A DNA stretch of 64,000 nt from Pseudomonas hunanensis (lineage in GTDB: Bacteria; Pseudomonadota; Gammaproteobacteria; Pseudomonadales; Pseudomonadaceae): the NCBI RefSeq assembly GCF_013393325.1, contig NZ_QJRC01000080.1:1-64000 (forward strand), written 5' to 3'. The notes beneath the pieces were generated by a model, which saw only the letters and a list, made by a program, of their open reading frames with translations, made no database searches and was not told where the DNA came from. The position numbers were made by a program, and so were the translations under genes. Shown one piece after another: positions 43,301-54,175 of this stretch. Each line of letters begins with the position of its first letter. Position 1 is the stretch's first letter.

Positions 43301-44320
43301 TCAGGAGCTTTCCCGCACCATCAGCTCGAAGCCCAGGTCCTGCTGTGCATGCGTCACCCGCTTGCCATCGAGCAACGCCAACAGCGCCTGCGCCGCGCCC
43401 CGACCAACGGCAGCCCGTGGTGTGCGAATCGAGGTCAGCCGCGGCACCATGTGCGCCGAAGCTGGCAGGTCGTTGAACCCCACCATCGCCACCTGGCGTG
43501 GCACCTCCACCCCTTGGCGCAAGGCCTGTAGCACCGCGCCCTGGGCCAAGTCGTCATTACAGAAGAAGATACCGTCGACATCCGGCGCCTGTTGCATCAG
43601 CTGACTGAACAGCGCGCTGCCCAAGGCAATCGATGAAGGCTCCGGCGCCAACACTTCCAGCTCGGCGGCCTGCAGGCCGGCTTCGGCCAACGCTTGGCGG
43701 AAGCCGTCGGCACGCTGCATCACCCGAGGGTCGAGCTGCGCAGCAATGAATCCCAGGCGCTTGCACCCACGCTCGATCAAGTGCCGGGCCGCAGCGCGCC
43801 CGGCCTGCTGCTGCGAGAAACCGACCGACAACGCGCCTGGCTCACCGTTAAGCTCCATCATGTGCACGCACGGCACGCCGCTGGCAGCCAGCATCTGCCG
43901 TGCGGCATCGCTACGCTCGAAACCGGTCAGCAGCATGCCGCAGGGCTGGTACGCCAAGTAATTGCGGATCAGGTTCTCTTCTTCGGCAAGGTCGTAGTGA
44001 TAGTTGCCGATCAGCACCTCGAGCCCACGCGGGCGCATGACCTCGTGGATGGCCTCCAGGGTGTCGATGAACAGCTGGTTTGACAGTGACGGGATCAACA
44101 CCACCACCGACTGGCTGCGCGCCGAGGCCAGCGCCCGGGCCGCCGGGTTGGCCACATAGCCGAGGTTCGCTGCTGCGGCGACGACCTTTTCCACCAGTTC
44201 TGGCGCAACCGTGCTGACCCCGCGCAACGCGCGCGAAGCGGTAATCGGGGAAACCCCGGAAAGCCTGGCAACTTCAGCCAGGGTGGGACGACCTGTAGTG
44301 CGGGAGCCGATGCGGGACAT
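43301..44320 (-). CDS. gnuR: LacI-family gluconate regulator (GnuR/GntR)
   Basis: 339 aa LacI/GalR-type repressor. The helix-turn-helix is at about residues 13-35 (LAEVARLSGVSPITASRAL), followed by the hinge and sugar-binding domain. It is divergent from gluconate kinase and permease genes, and two copies of a GCGCT-centred operator lie between, so it should repress gnuK and gnuT and probably itself, with gluconate or 6-phosphogluconate as inducer. Known as gnuR in P. putida and gntR in P. aeruginosa. Confidence 0.92.
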   Translation of the reverse strand: MSRIGSRTTGRPTLAEVARLSGVSPITASRALRGVSTVAPELVEKVVAAAANLGYVANPAARALASARSQSVVVLIPSLSNQLFIDTLEAIHEVMRPRGLEVLIGNYHYDLAEEENLIRNYLAYQPCGMLLTGFERSDAARQMLAASGVPCVHMMELNGEPGALSVGFSQQQAGRAAARHLIERGCKRLGFIAAQLDPRVMQRADGFRQALAEAGLQAAELEVLAPEPSSIALGSALFSQLMQQAPDVDGIFFCNDDLAQGAVLQALRQGVEVPRQVAMVGFNDLPASAHMVPRLTSIRTPRAAVGRGAAQALLALLDGKRVTHAQQDLGFELMVRESS

Positions 44321-44361
44321 GGATGTTGTAATTTTACTACTTGCAAGGATAGGGAACGGCC

Positions 44362-44380
44362 ACTAAGGTAGCGCTGTCTC
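44362..44380. promoter_or_regulatory. GnuR/GntR operator 1 (near gnuR)
   Basis: ACTAAGGTAGCGCTGTCTC contains AC-N-AAG-N-TAGCGCT, the GntR site reported for P. aeruginosa as I recall it. It lies 42 bases upstream of the gnuR ATG, suggesting autorepression. The half GGTAGCGCTGTC recurs, inverted, at 45095. Confidence 0.85.
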
Positions 44381-44493
44381 AGGACGCAGGCAATGTAATC
44401 TTTGGTAGCAGCCACCACGCGTGTGCCGCCAGGCGTCCATACTGCGTAAGGACAAGACCAATAACACCGGGGAGGTGGCTGCTCGTCAACAGC

Positions 44494-44509
44494 GAGACAG
44501 CGCTATCTC
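44494..44509. promoter_or_regulatory. GnuR/GntR operator 2 (in front of gnuK)
   Basis: GAGACAGCGCTATCTC is a near-perfect 16-base palindrome sharing the AGCGCT core. It sits 18 bases before the gnuK ATG, between possible promoter and ribosome site (GGAGG). Confidence 0.85.
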
Positions 44510-44527
44510 ACCCCGCAGGAGGTACTG

Positions 44528-45067
44528 ATGAATTCTCCCCTGTCCGCCATTGTGGTGATGGGCGTGGCCGGTTGCGGCAAGAGCTGCATCGGCGCCGCCA
44601 TCGCTGCCAGAAGCGGCGGCCGCCTGATAGAAGGCGACGCTTTCCACCCTGCCGAAAACATCCGCAAGATGAGCGCTGGCATCCCGCTGGACGACAGCGA
44701 TCGTGCCGGATGGCTGGTGCGCCTTGGCGAAGAGCTGCAAACCACCACCCAGGCGGGTGAGCGCCCGATCCTGACGTGCTCGGCACTCAAGCGCCGCTAC
44801 CGCGACACCCTGCGCGATGCCATGCCTGGGCTGGTGTTCGTGTTCCTCGAACTGACGCCTGCCGAGGCCGAAAAACGCGTGCTGGCCCGCCCCGGGCACT
44901 TCATGCCGGCCAGCCTCATCGACAGCCAGTTCGCTGCCCTGGAGTCGCCACGCGGCGAGCCACTGACGCTGGCACTGGACGCCACCCAACCCATCGAAGC
45001 ATTGGCCGAAGCGGTGGACCGCTGGCTAAAGCGCTGCGGTGAGCCGGGCCTGGCGCAGACCGCCTGA
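44528..45067 (+). CDS. gnuK: Gluconokinase
   Basis: 179 aa, the standard length. The P-loop GVAGCGKS is at residues 12-19 and the substrate-binding EGDAFHP follows near residue 35. It makes 6-phosphogluconate from gluconate and ATP. AGGAGG precedes the start. It is followed by the permease gene, with a third operator in the gap, so the two are regulated together but may have separate promoters. Confidence 0.94.
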   Translation: MNSPLSAIVVMGVAGCGKSCIGAAIAARSGGRLIEGDAFHPAENIRKMSAGIPLDDSDRAGWLVRLGEELQTTTQAGERPILTCSALKRRYRDTLRDAMPGLVFVFLELTPAEAEKRVLARPGHFMPASLIDSQFAALESPRGEPLTLALDATQPIEALAEAVDRWLKRCGEPGLAQTA

Positions 45068-45094
45068 CCCTGGCGGTTTTTCCGTCTCACCCAA

Positions 45095-45106
45095 GACAGC
45101 GCTACC
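45095..45106. promoter_or_regulatory. GnuR/GntR operator 3 (between gnuK and gnuT)
   Basis: GACAGCGCTACC is the reverse complement of GGTAGCGCTGTC in operator 1. It lies 73 bases upstream of gnuT and indicates a separate, repressor-controlled gnuT promoter. Confidence 0.8.
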
Positions 45107-45178
45107 CTGCCCCGTGAATGCGGGAAAAGATCCAAAAAGCTACGCCCAAAACAACGATAAGACCGAGGCCTTCACACC

Positions 45179-46531
45179 ATGTTCGGACTGGCTACTGATA
45201 CCTTCCTGCTGCTCGACGCGCTGGTTACCATCGTCGGGCTGATCCTGCTGATCACCCACTTCAAGGTCCACCCCTTCGTCGCCCTCACCCTCGCGGCCGG
45301 CTTCCTTGGCTTGACCTCCGGCATGCCCGTGGCCAAGGTCATGAAATCGTTCCAGGACGGCTTTGGCGGCGTGCTCGGCTTTGTCGGTATCGTGCTCGCC
45401 CTGGGCACCATGCTCGGCAAGCTGATGGCCGACTCCGGGGGCGCCGACCAGATCGCGCAAACCCTCATCCGCGCCTTCGGCAAGAAGAACGTGCATTGGG
45501 CGATGATGTTCGCCGCGTTCCTGGTGGGCATCCCGCTGTTCTTCGAAATCGGCTTCGTGCTGCTGATCCCACTGGTGTTCATCGTCGCCAGGCGCTCCGG
45601 GGTGTCGCTGGTGAAAATCGGCATTCCGCTACTGGCCGGCCTGTCGGTTGTGCACGGCCTGGTGCCGCCGCACCCAGGCCCATTGCTGGCGATCGGCATT
45701 TTCCACGCCGATATCGGCAAAACCATCTTCTATGGCCTGATCGTTGCGTTGCCCACCGCGATCATCGCCGGTCCGCTGTTCGGTAACTTCATTTCCCGCT
45801 ACATACCGGGTAACCCGTCGCAGGAGCTGATGGACCAGATCGCCAAGGAGTCCGACCAGGGCAACCTGCCAAGCTTCAGCATCACCCTGATCACCGTACT
45901 GCTGCCGGTGGCGCTGATGTTGCTGAAAACCTTTGCCGACGTGGTGCTACCCGCCGAGCACATCGTGCGCCAGTGGATGGACCTGATCGGCCACCCGATC
46001 ACCGCCCTGCTCGCCGCCCTGCTGCTGGCCTTCTATACCTTCGGCTCAGCCCGCGGCTTCAACCGCCAGCAGATCATGAAAATGCTCGACCAGAGCCTGG
46101 CACCGACCGCCGCCATCGTACTGATCGTAGGCGCTGGCGGTGGGTTCAAGCAGATGCTGGTGGACACCGGCGTGGGCAATGTAATCGGGCAAATGGCCGT
46201 GCAGGCAGAAATTTCACCGATCATGCTGGCTTGGCTGGTAGCCGCGGTGATCCGCATCGCCACAGGCTCCGCTACCGTCGCCACCATCACCGGTGCAGGT
46301 ATCGTCGCACCGGTGATCGACCTGGTACCTGGGGTGAACCGTGAGCTGTTGGTACTGGCTACCGGTGCTGGCTCGCTGATTTTGTCGCATGTGAACGACG
46401 CCGGCTTCTGGCTGGTGAAGCAATACTTCAACATGACCGTGGCAGAAACCTTCAAGACCTGGAGCATGATGGAGACGATCCTGTCCATCGTCGGCATCAT
46501 CTTCATCATGTTGCTGTCGCTGGTGGTGTAA
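45179..46531 (+). CDS. gnuT: Gluconate permease, GntP family
   Basis: 450 aa inner-membrane protein with about 12-14 hydrophobic segments and GntP landmarks such as the GLVPPHPGPLLAI loop near residue 160. It imports gluconate by proton symport. A GAGG ribosome site precedes the ATG. Together with GnuK it forms the direct gluconate route, parallel to the periplasmic 2-ketogluconate route encoded at 3850-12997. Confidence 0.94.
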   Translation: MFGLATDTFLLLDALVTIVGLILLITHFKVHPFVALTLAAGFLGLTSGMPVAKVMKSFQDGFGGVLGFVGIVLALGTMLGKLMADSGGADQIAQTLIRAFGKKNVHWAMMFAAFLVGIPLFFEIGFVLLIPLVFIVARRSGVSLVKIGIPLLAGLSVVHGLVPPHPGPLLAIGIFHADIGKTIFYGLIVALPTAIIAGPLFGNFISRYIPGNPSQELMDQIAKESDQGNLPSFSITLITVLLPVALMLLKTFADVVLPAEHIVRQWMDLIGHPITALLAALLLAFYTFGSARGFNRQQIMKMLDQSLAPTAAIVLIVGAGGGFKQMLVDTGVGNVIGQMAVQAEISPIMLAWLVAAVIRIATGSATVATITGAGIVAPVIDLVPGVNRELLVLATGAGSLILSHVNDAGFWLVKQYFNMTVAETFKTWSMMETILSIVGIIFIMLLSLVV

Positions 46532-46615
46532 CCGTTGATCGGGGCCATGGCACTAGGATGCTTTGGGTAGGGCCGAAGGAAAACATGAGACCCACCCGAA
46601 GCAAAGGAGCCTGCC

Positions 46616-46918
46616 ATGCCCCGTTCAAGCATCCTGCTGATTGCCCTGCTCGCCTCGCCATTGGCCCTGGCCGCCGGCACTGGCCCGACTTACCCCGACG
46701 ACCCGCACAACCCGGCGCCACGGCCGGGCGTGGACAGCACCCTCAACCCGATCGAGAAACCCATGCCACGGGATACCGACCCGCGCATTCAGGGTAACGA
46801 CCCGCAAAGCCCGCCGGCGAAGCAGAACGACAACCGCGACCTCCCGGGTATGGATGGGAGTGGTTCGGAGGGGACCGGTCATCAGGGCAATAGCGGCACG
46901 AGCACAGGTAACCCCTGA
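46616..46918 (+). CDS. Small secreted Pro/Asp/Gly-rich protein
   Basis: 100 aa with a clear Sec signal peptide (cleavage near Leu-Ala-Ala, residue 20). The mature part is disordered, rich in Pro, Asp, Asn and Gly, and ends in a Gly/Ser/Thr tail. I recognise no domain. AGGAG precedes the ATG. Its composition suggests a small periplasmic or envelope protein; nothing indicates a link to the gluconate genes upstream. Confidence 0.7.
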   Translation: MPRSSILLIALLASPLALAAGTGPTYPDDPHNPAPRPGVDSTLNPIEKPMPRDTDPRIQGNDPQSPPAKQNDNRDLPGMDGSGSEGTGHQGNSGTSTGNP

Positions 46919-46941
46919 TGACGCGGGCCGGTTGAAATCTG

Positions 46942-46973
46942 GGCCTTGCGCGGCCCTTTCGCCGCACAAGGCC
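46942..46973. repeat. Inverted repeat (REP-like) between converging genes
   Basis: Arms of 13 bases, GGCCTTGCGCGGC and GCCGCACAAGGCC, with one mismatch and a 6-base loop. It lies between the small secreted protein gene and the converging NtrC-type regulator, where it may serve as a two-way terminator. No T-run follows. Confidence 0.6.
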
Positions 46974-47002
46974 GCTCTCACCAGTGCCTCGCATGGCCAT
47001 GA

Positions 47003-48430
<1,428 letters not shown>

Positions 48431-49892
48431 GGTCCCCTCCCGCTGCGATATTGAATGTAAGGCTGACGCGGGTTCCTTCCTCTTCGCGGCTGCTCAGGCT
48501 GACCGAGCCGCCAAAACGTTCCATGATGCGCTTGACCAGGGCCAGGCCTACACCGAGGCCACCCTGCTTGGTGGTGAAGAACGGCTTGAACACCATCCGT
48601 TCCTGTTGTTGGCTCATGCCCTTGCCAGTGTCGGTGAGCACGAACTCGGCACGCTGGCCCTCCTGCACATTGACCTGCGCAGTCAGCATGCCACCCGCTG
48701 GCATGGCCTCCAGGGCATTGGAGAACAGGCTATTGAGAATCTGCGTGAGCTGTAGCGGCTGGCTGGCCACCCACTGCGCGTCAGGCCCTTCGAAATGGAA
48801 CCGCACACCATTGCGCGCGATCTGCTGGACGAATGCCAGATGGGTATCCTCGATGGCCGCTACGAGGTCCACAGCCTCGGCCTCGTCGCTGACCGGGCGC
48901 AACGACACCAGCAGGTCACGCACCCAGCGCGACATGCGGTCCACCTGGCTGATGATGTCGGTGATGTTCTTCTGCGCTGCGGGGTTGGCGATTTCCTGGG
49001 CCAGCTCGGCGCTGGAACGGATATTGGCCAGCGGGTTGCGCAAGCTGTGGGCCACCGCCGAGGACATCTCGCCCAACGCCACGTAGGTTTCGCTGGCCAC
49101 CAGCCGGTCTTGCTGCAGGTGCAGCATCTGCGCCGCTCGGCGCACGATCCAGAACAGCCCGAAATAGATCAGCGCCCCGCCCACCAGGGTCGACGCCCAG
49201 ATCAGCACATAGCCGCGCTGGATGCGCCGAATCAGGTCCTGCGGCTCCTTGTAGATTTCCACCATGGCCAGCACCTGCTCGCCCTGGCTGTCGAACAGCG
49301 GGATGTAGTTCTCGATGAACAGGTAGCGCGGTTCACGCTGAAACTTCTGCTCTTCGCGATCATCCTCGGCCTTGTGGTAGCTGGCCGACACGGCCTTGCG
49401 CGAGCGGAATGCACGGTCGAGGTCGCCATCGGCTTCTATCCGCTTGCCGATCAGCTCGACATTGGTGGACCAGACAATGGTGCGGTCGCGGGCATAGACA
49501 TTGGCCAGCAAGGTGTCCGGCAGGTGCTCGACATGGTCAAGGAACTCGACCCGGGTCGCTTCGGCCAGCGCCGGGGTGAATTGCAGGTGCTGCAAGTCCA
49601 GGCGCGGGTCCAGCAACTCGCCCATGGTGGTACCCGGCGGTAGCTGCGAATGGCGCACCTCGGCTTGTGCCATGGCCTGAATGAACTGCGCGGTCAGCAT
49701 GGCATCGCGTTGCACGCTGTCGCGCACCACGAAGCGCGTCGAAACGTAGCCCAGCCCACCCGCCACCGAGGCAATGATGAGCAGGCTGATGACCGAAAAC
49801 CAGCGCAGCAGGTTGAATTCACGCAAAGGAACGGCCAGACCGCTGGCGGTCGCATTGGCCTTGTCGGGCGCTTCGTTTTCCAGCATCTGCAT

Positions 49893-50189
49893 CGCGTGGT
49901 TCCCGCGCAGGGCGTCCGTTCAGAATTGCATCAAGGCCAATGACCGTAGTCACCGATTTGCAATCCACCTGGGCAGCCGCAGCTGCCATTTGTCGCGTGT
50001 TGCGCTCCACAGATCACGTAGCAAAAACTTGGCCAGCGAAATAAGAAATAATCTTTTACTTATATTTCAATAATTTACATTCGATTTATTAACCAAAATG
50101 GAGAAAACTCTCCCCACATTTGGGTAATTTCCACCCAAAAAGCGTATTCTTTTATAAATCAATGAATTACCAGAAATTCTTAATGTAAT
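49893..50189. promoter_or_regulatory. A+T-rich intergenic region with palindromes between two paralogous kinases
   Basis: 297 bases without a gene. Bases 50041-50100 are only 17% G+C by hand count. Two inverted repeats are visible: GGAGA-AAAC-TCTCC at 50100-50113 and TTTGGGT-N7-ACCCAAA at 50119-50139. It follows the upstream kinase stop and should contain the promoter of the 49892 kinase. I found no -24/-12 sigma-54 promoter. The palindromes are operator candidates. Confidence 0.6.
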
Positions 50190-51650
50190 TCAGAGCGTAT
50201 TAGCCAAGCGAAAACTTAACGAAACCCGGGTGCCATGACCTTCGCTGCTGCTGAGTCGAACCGTTCCGCCGAAACGTTCCATGATGCGTTTCACCAGTAC
50301 CAGCCCCACCCCCAGCCCACCCTGCTTGGTGGTGAAAAACGGCCGGAAGGCCATACGCTGCTGCGCTTCGTTCATGCCCTTGCCATTGTCGGACAAGCGC
50401 AGGGTCAGGCAGCGCCGGTTCTGGCGCACCACCTCGATACGCAGCCGCCCGCCCTGCTCCATCGACTCCAGGGCATTGGCAATCAGGCTGCTGAATACCT
50501 GACGCAGTAGCGCCGGGTGCCCCAACACCTGCACTGCCGGTAACGGTTGCACGTCCAGGCTGACCCCATCGCGTGCCAGCGGCACGGCGTAGGTTTGCAG
50601 GCTTTCCTGCAATGCCTGGGGCAAATCCACCGCCACCGCCTCGTCGTTCAACGGGCGCAGTGACTGCAGCATCTGGCGAATCCACTGCGACATACGATCG
50701 ACCTGGTTGATGATGTCGTTGACCTGGCGTTGCGCCGGGCCTTCATCGAACGCCTGGGCCAGTTCGGCACTTGAGCGGATACTGGCCAACGGGTTGCGCA
50801 GGCTGTGGGCCACCGCCGAAGACACTTCGCCCAGTGCCACGTAGGTTTCGCTGCTGATCAGCCGTTTCTGCTGCACCGCCAGCAACTTTGCGGCGCGGTG
50901 CATGATGCCGTACAGGCCAACATAGACCAGCGCGGCGCCGACGGTGATCGCCAACCAGATCAGGATCAAGCCATGCTCGATGCGCACGATCAGGTCATGG
51001 GGCTCTTTGTATATCTCGACCATTGCCGTGACCTGTTCGCCATCGGCATCGAACAGCGGTATGTAGTTTTCGATGAACAGCTGCTCGGGGGGGGTAATGA
51101 ACTTTTGCTCGGCGCGGGCCTGCTCGAAGTTGTGATAGCTGGCCGAGACCCGCATCTTGTACTCGAATGCCCGCTCCAGGTCGTCGTCGGCGTCGATCAG
51201 CTTGCCGATAAGGGCCGGGTTGCTGGACCAGATCACCGTGCGGTCCGGGGCGTAGATATTGGCCAGCAGCATATCGGGCAGGTGGGCGATATGGTCAAGG
51301 AATTCACCGCGCGCTTTGCGCCGGGCATCCGGGTCGACATCGGGCAAGTTGCTGCGGTCGGTGCGCGGGTCGAGCAGTTCGCCCATGGTGCGCACATTGG
51401 GGATAGACACATGGCGCACTTCGGCATCGGCGATGGAGGTGATGAACTGCGCGGTTAGCAATGCATCGCGCTCGACGCTCTCGTCGATGATGAAACGGCT
51501 TGAAATCAGCCCCAGCCCAGCGGCCACCGACAGGATGATGGCCAGGCTGACCCAGGCGTACCAGCGCAGCAAATTGAACGGCTTGTGCGGGGCAGCCAGT
51601 TCGCTACCGGCGGGCACGTCAAGAGCGTCGGAACGAGGGGCGAGGTCCAT
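50190..51650 (-). CDS. Membrane sensor histidine kinase, paralogue without adjacent regulator
   Basis: 486 aa from the ATG at 51650, which has GTGGAG 7 bases upstream (an in-frame GTG at 51662 is part of that ribosome site). Membrane helices lie at about 30-51 and 229-250, with the same periplasmic region as its neighbour (shared TMGELLDPR, EFLDH, IENYIPLFD and VEIYKEP). His282 sits in AHSLRNPLASIRSS and the ATPase has DNGKGM and GGLGVGLVLVK. No response regulator follows directly, so it may share the regulator at 47003-48430. Confidence 0.9.
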   Translation of the reverse strand: MDLAPRSDALDVPAGSELAAPHKPFNLLRWYAWVSLAIILSVAAGLGLISSRFIIDESVERDALLTAQFITSIADAEVRHVSIPNVRTMGELLDPRTDRSNLPDVDPDARRKARGEFLDHIAHLPDMLLANIYAPDRTVIWSSNPALIGKLIDADDDLERAFEYKMRVSASYHNFEQARAEQKFITPPEQLFIENYIPLFDADGEQVTAMVEIYKEPHDLIVRIEHGLILIWLAITVGAALVYVGLYGIMHRAAKLLAVQQKRLISSETYVALGEVSSAVAHSLRNPLASIRSSAELAQAFDEGPAQRQVNDIINQVDRMSQWIRQMLQSLRPLNDEAVAVDLPQALQESLQTYAVPLARDGVSLDVQPLPAVQVLGHPALLRQVFSSLIANALESMEQGGRLRIEVVRQNRRCLTLRLSDNGKGMNEAQQRMAFRPFFTTKQGGLGVGLVLVKRIMERFGGTVRLSSSEGHGTRVSLSFRLANTL

Positions 51651-51768
51651 GGTGGACTCCACTGCTGGGCACCTTCAGAAGGTTATAGCCCAGACTTGGG
51701 GAAACTATGGTATTAAATTAATAGCATCTGCCGAAGGGTAGTTGGGAGGTGCGTACTGTGCAGGCTAA

Positions 51769-52362
51769 CTACAAAGGCGAATCAGCTGCCAACCCCTGCA
51801 ACTTGCGGTATTCCCGCAGTACTGTGGGCACATAACGCCGTGTCTCGGCGAACGGCGGCACGGCCCCCCTTCGCAATACGGCATCCGGTCCGGCGTTGTA
51901 GGCCGCCACGGCCAAAGTGATGTCGTTGTCGAACAGCGTGAGCATCTGCTTGATGTAGCGTGCCCCGCCCTGCACGTTGTCTTCCGGGTCCAGGCGGTCT
52001 TCCACACCCATTTCTCGGGCGGTATCCGGCATCAATTGCATCAACCCCACCGCCCCCGCCCGCGATCGGGCCTTGGGGTTGTACCCGGACTCGGCCTTGA
52101 TCAGTGCATGCAGCAGCGCCGGCGGCACATTGTGAATGCGCGCCGCCGTCGCCACCACCTCGGCGTAAGGGCGACCCGTGATCATCTGCGCATTGGCCGG
52201 CCCGCCCTGGGCCAACGGCTCGGCGATTACCTTCTCATAGTGGCGCCCTGGTCGATGGACGTTGGTCAGTACATAGCCACCCTTGGCATCGATTGAGATG
52301 TACATATCGGCCTGGGCAGCACCTGCCGCCAGCCAGATCAAACCGAGGATGAGTCCACGCAT
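51769..52362 (-). CDS. Lytic transglycosylase (SLT domain) with DUF4124-like N-terminus
   Basis: 197 aa with a signal peptide (cleavage near Ala-Gln-Ala, residue 18). A short domain YISIDAKGGYVLTNVHRPG follows, resembling DUF4124. The SLT domain (about 80-185) has the catalytic Glu in LIKAESGYNPKA, then GAVGLMQLMP and the AYNAGP motif. It cleaves peptidoglycan glycan strands. The ATG at 52362 has GAAGAGG upstream. It is divergent from gspG, suggesting it opens the cell wall for the pseudopilus-type assembly. Confidence 0.88.
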   Translation of the reverse strand: MRGLILGLIWLAAGAAQADMYISIDAKGGYVLTNVHRPGRHYEKVIAEPLAQGGPANAQMITGRPYAEVVATAARIHNVPPALLHALIKAESGYNPKARSRAGAVGLMQLMPDTAREMGVEDRLDPEDNVQGGARYIKQMLTLFDNDITLAVAAYNAGPDAVLRRGAVPPFAETRRYVPTVLREYRKLQGLAADSPL

Positions 52363-52547
52363 GTCGGTCGCCTCTTCGTCGTGGCCCCCAATGTGGGGAA
52401 AATGCCCCGGAAAACCCGTGGACGATGACCACGACGCAAGCACTGTGCCGCTTCCTGTGCCGCATGGCGCAAGGCCCCGAGGCAGACGTGCACGGCTGTT
52501 GCATGGTGCCTGCCAACACGTGTCCCCATGCAGTGGAGGGCTTCACC

Positions 52548-52973
52548 ATGCAGCGCAGAACCAACCCGCAACGTGGCTTCACCCTGCTTGAACTCCTGGT
52601 GGTACTGGTGGTGCTCGGCCTGCTGGCCGGCATTGTCGCGCCCAAATACTTCAGCCAACTGGGCCGCTCCGAAGCCAAAGTGGCGCGAGCGCAGATCGAG
52701 GGGCTGAGCAAAGCCCTGGACCTGTACCGCCTGGAGGTCGGCCACTACCCCAACAGTGAGCAAGGCTTGCAGGCACTGGTGGTTGCCCCCAGTGGCGAGA
52801 CGCGCTGGACCGGCCCCTACCTGCAGAAGGCTGTGCCGCAAGACCCGTGGGGCCGCCCCTACATCTACCGGCAACCCGGCGAGAACGGCGGTGAGTACGA
52901 CCTGCTGTCGATGGGCAAGGACGGCCAGCCGGGTGGCGATGGGGAAAACGCCGAAATCACCAGTTGGCAGTGA
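52548..52973 (+). CDS. gspG: Type II secretion major pseudopilin, GspG type
   Basis: 141 aa. The prepilin peptidase site is textbook: QRG/FTLLELLVVLVVLGLLAG, with Phe+1 and Glu+5. GspG-specific parts follow (KYF, YRLEVGHYPNSEQGLQAL, DPWGRPYIYR, and a calcium-type DLLSMGKDGQPGG). The start at 52548 has GGAGGG upstream; the frame is open to 52425. Only gspF accompanies it; no gspE, gspD, gspL/M or minor pseudopilin genes lie nearby. Confidence 0.92.
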   Translation: MQRRTNPQRGFTLLELLVVLVVLGLLAGIVAPKYFSQLGRSEAKVARAQIEGLSKALDLYRLEVGHYPNSEQGLQALVVAPSGETRWTGPYLQKAVPQDPWGRPYIYRQPGENGGEYDLLSMGKDGQPGGDGENAEITSWQ

Positions 52974-52984
52974 GGAGAACAACC

Positions 52985-54175
52985 ATGCGCTACAGCCTCA
53001 AGGCCCTGGGCAGGCAGGGCGTGGTGCAGTTGCAGATCGACGCCGAAGACGCCGAGCAGGCTCGCCGCCAGGCCGAAGACCAGGGCCTGCGCGTGCTCAG
53101 CCTGCGCGGCAGCGGCGGCTCCTTGCGTGGTATGGCCTGGCGCCGCGAAGCGGCGTTTGACCTGGTGCTGTTCAGCCAGGAATTGTCGACCCTGCTCAAT
53201 GCCGGCCTGCCGCTGATCGACGCACTGGAAAGCCTGGCAGAAAAGGCCCCTTCGCCTGCAACGCGCAAGGTGCTGGCCGAACTGGTACGCCAGTTGTACG
53301 AAGGCCGCTCGCTGTCCCAGGCCCTGGGCCAGCAACCCCGTGTATTCCCGCCGCTGTATGTAGCGCTGGTGCAGTCCAGCGAGCGCACCGGCGCGCTGGG
53401 TGACGCCCTCGCCCGCTACATCAGCTACCGCCAACGCCTGGACCTTGTGCGGCAGAAACTGGTCGGTGCCTCGGTCTACCCGTTGTTGCTGTTGCTGGTG
53501 GGAGGCGGCGTGGTGCTGTTCCTGCTCGGCTACGTGGTGCCGCGCTTCAGCCAGGTATTCGAAGGCATGGGCACCGAGCTGCCCTGGCTATCACGGGTGC
53601 TGATGCAGATCGGCCTGTTCCTGCATGCCCAGCAATTGCCCCTGGCGCTGGGCACCGTCGGCGGGGTCACGGCGCTTTGGCTGTTGCGGCGTCATCCGCG
53701 TGTACGGCATTGGGCCTCCTGCCAGTTACGGCGCCTGCCAGCACTGCACCAGCGTCTGATGATGTACGAGCTGGCGCGCTTCTATCGCTCGCTGGGCATA
53801 CTGCTGCAAGGCGGTATTCCCATCCTCACCGCCATGGGGATGGCCCGCGGCCTGCTCGGCAGCGCAGCAGCGCAGGGCCTGGCGCAAGCCAGCCAGCGGG
53901 TGGGCGAAGGGCTGCCCCTGTCCGATGCACTGGAGGCCGGGCACCTGGTTACACCGGTATCGCTGCGCCTGCTGCGGGCCGGCGAGCAGTCGGGCAACCT
54001 GGGCGAGATGCTGGAACGCTGCGCCGACTTCCATGACCAGGAAATCGGCCGCTGGGTGGAATGGTTCGTCAAACTGTTCGAACCCCTGCTGATGACCTTC
54101 ATCGGCTTGCTGATCGGCCTGATCGTGATCCTCATGTACATGCCGATCTTCGAGCTGGCCTCGAGCATTCACTGA
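52985..54175 (+). CDS. gspF: Type II secretion inner-membrane platform protein, GspF type
   Basis: 396 aa. Two GspF/PilC-type repeats (about 65-190 and 265-390) each have the helical bundle and membrane segments near 165-190, 215-235 and 365-388. Landmarks include FSQELSTLLNAGLPLIDAL and the second-repeat ARFYRSLGILLQGGIPILTA. GAGGAG precedes the ATG, 11 bases after gspG. The stop overlaps the converging LLM gene by 7 bases. It would need a GspE ATPase and GspD secretin encoded elsewhere. Confidence 0.92.
   Translation: MRYSLKALGRQGVVQLQIDAEDAEQARRQAEDQGLRVLSLRGSGGSLRGMAWRREAAFDLVLFSQELSTLLNAGLPLIDALESLAEKAPSPATRKVLAELVRQLYEGRSLSQALGQQPRVFPPLYVALVQSSERTGALGDALARYISYRQRLDLVRQKLVGASVYPLLLLLVGGGVVLFLLGYVVPRFSQVFEGMGTELPWLSRVLMQIGLFLHAQQLPLALGTVGGVTALWLLRRHPRVRHWASCQLRRLPALHQRLMMYELARFYRSLGILLQGGIPILTAMGMARGLLGSAAAQGLAQASQRVGEGLPLSDALEAGHLVTPVSLRLLRAGEQSGNLGEMLERCADFHDQEIGRWVEWFVKLFEPLLMTFIGLLIGLIVILMYMPIFELASSIH

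Noticed and set aside
46548..46563. TGGCAC-N6-GC sequence resembling a sigma-54 promoter upstream of the small secreted protein gene
   Set aside because: The GG to GC spacing is 9 bases rather than the required 10.
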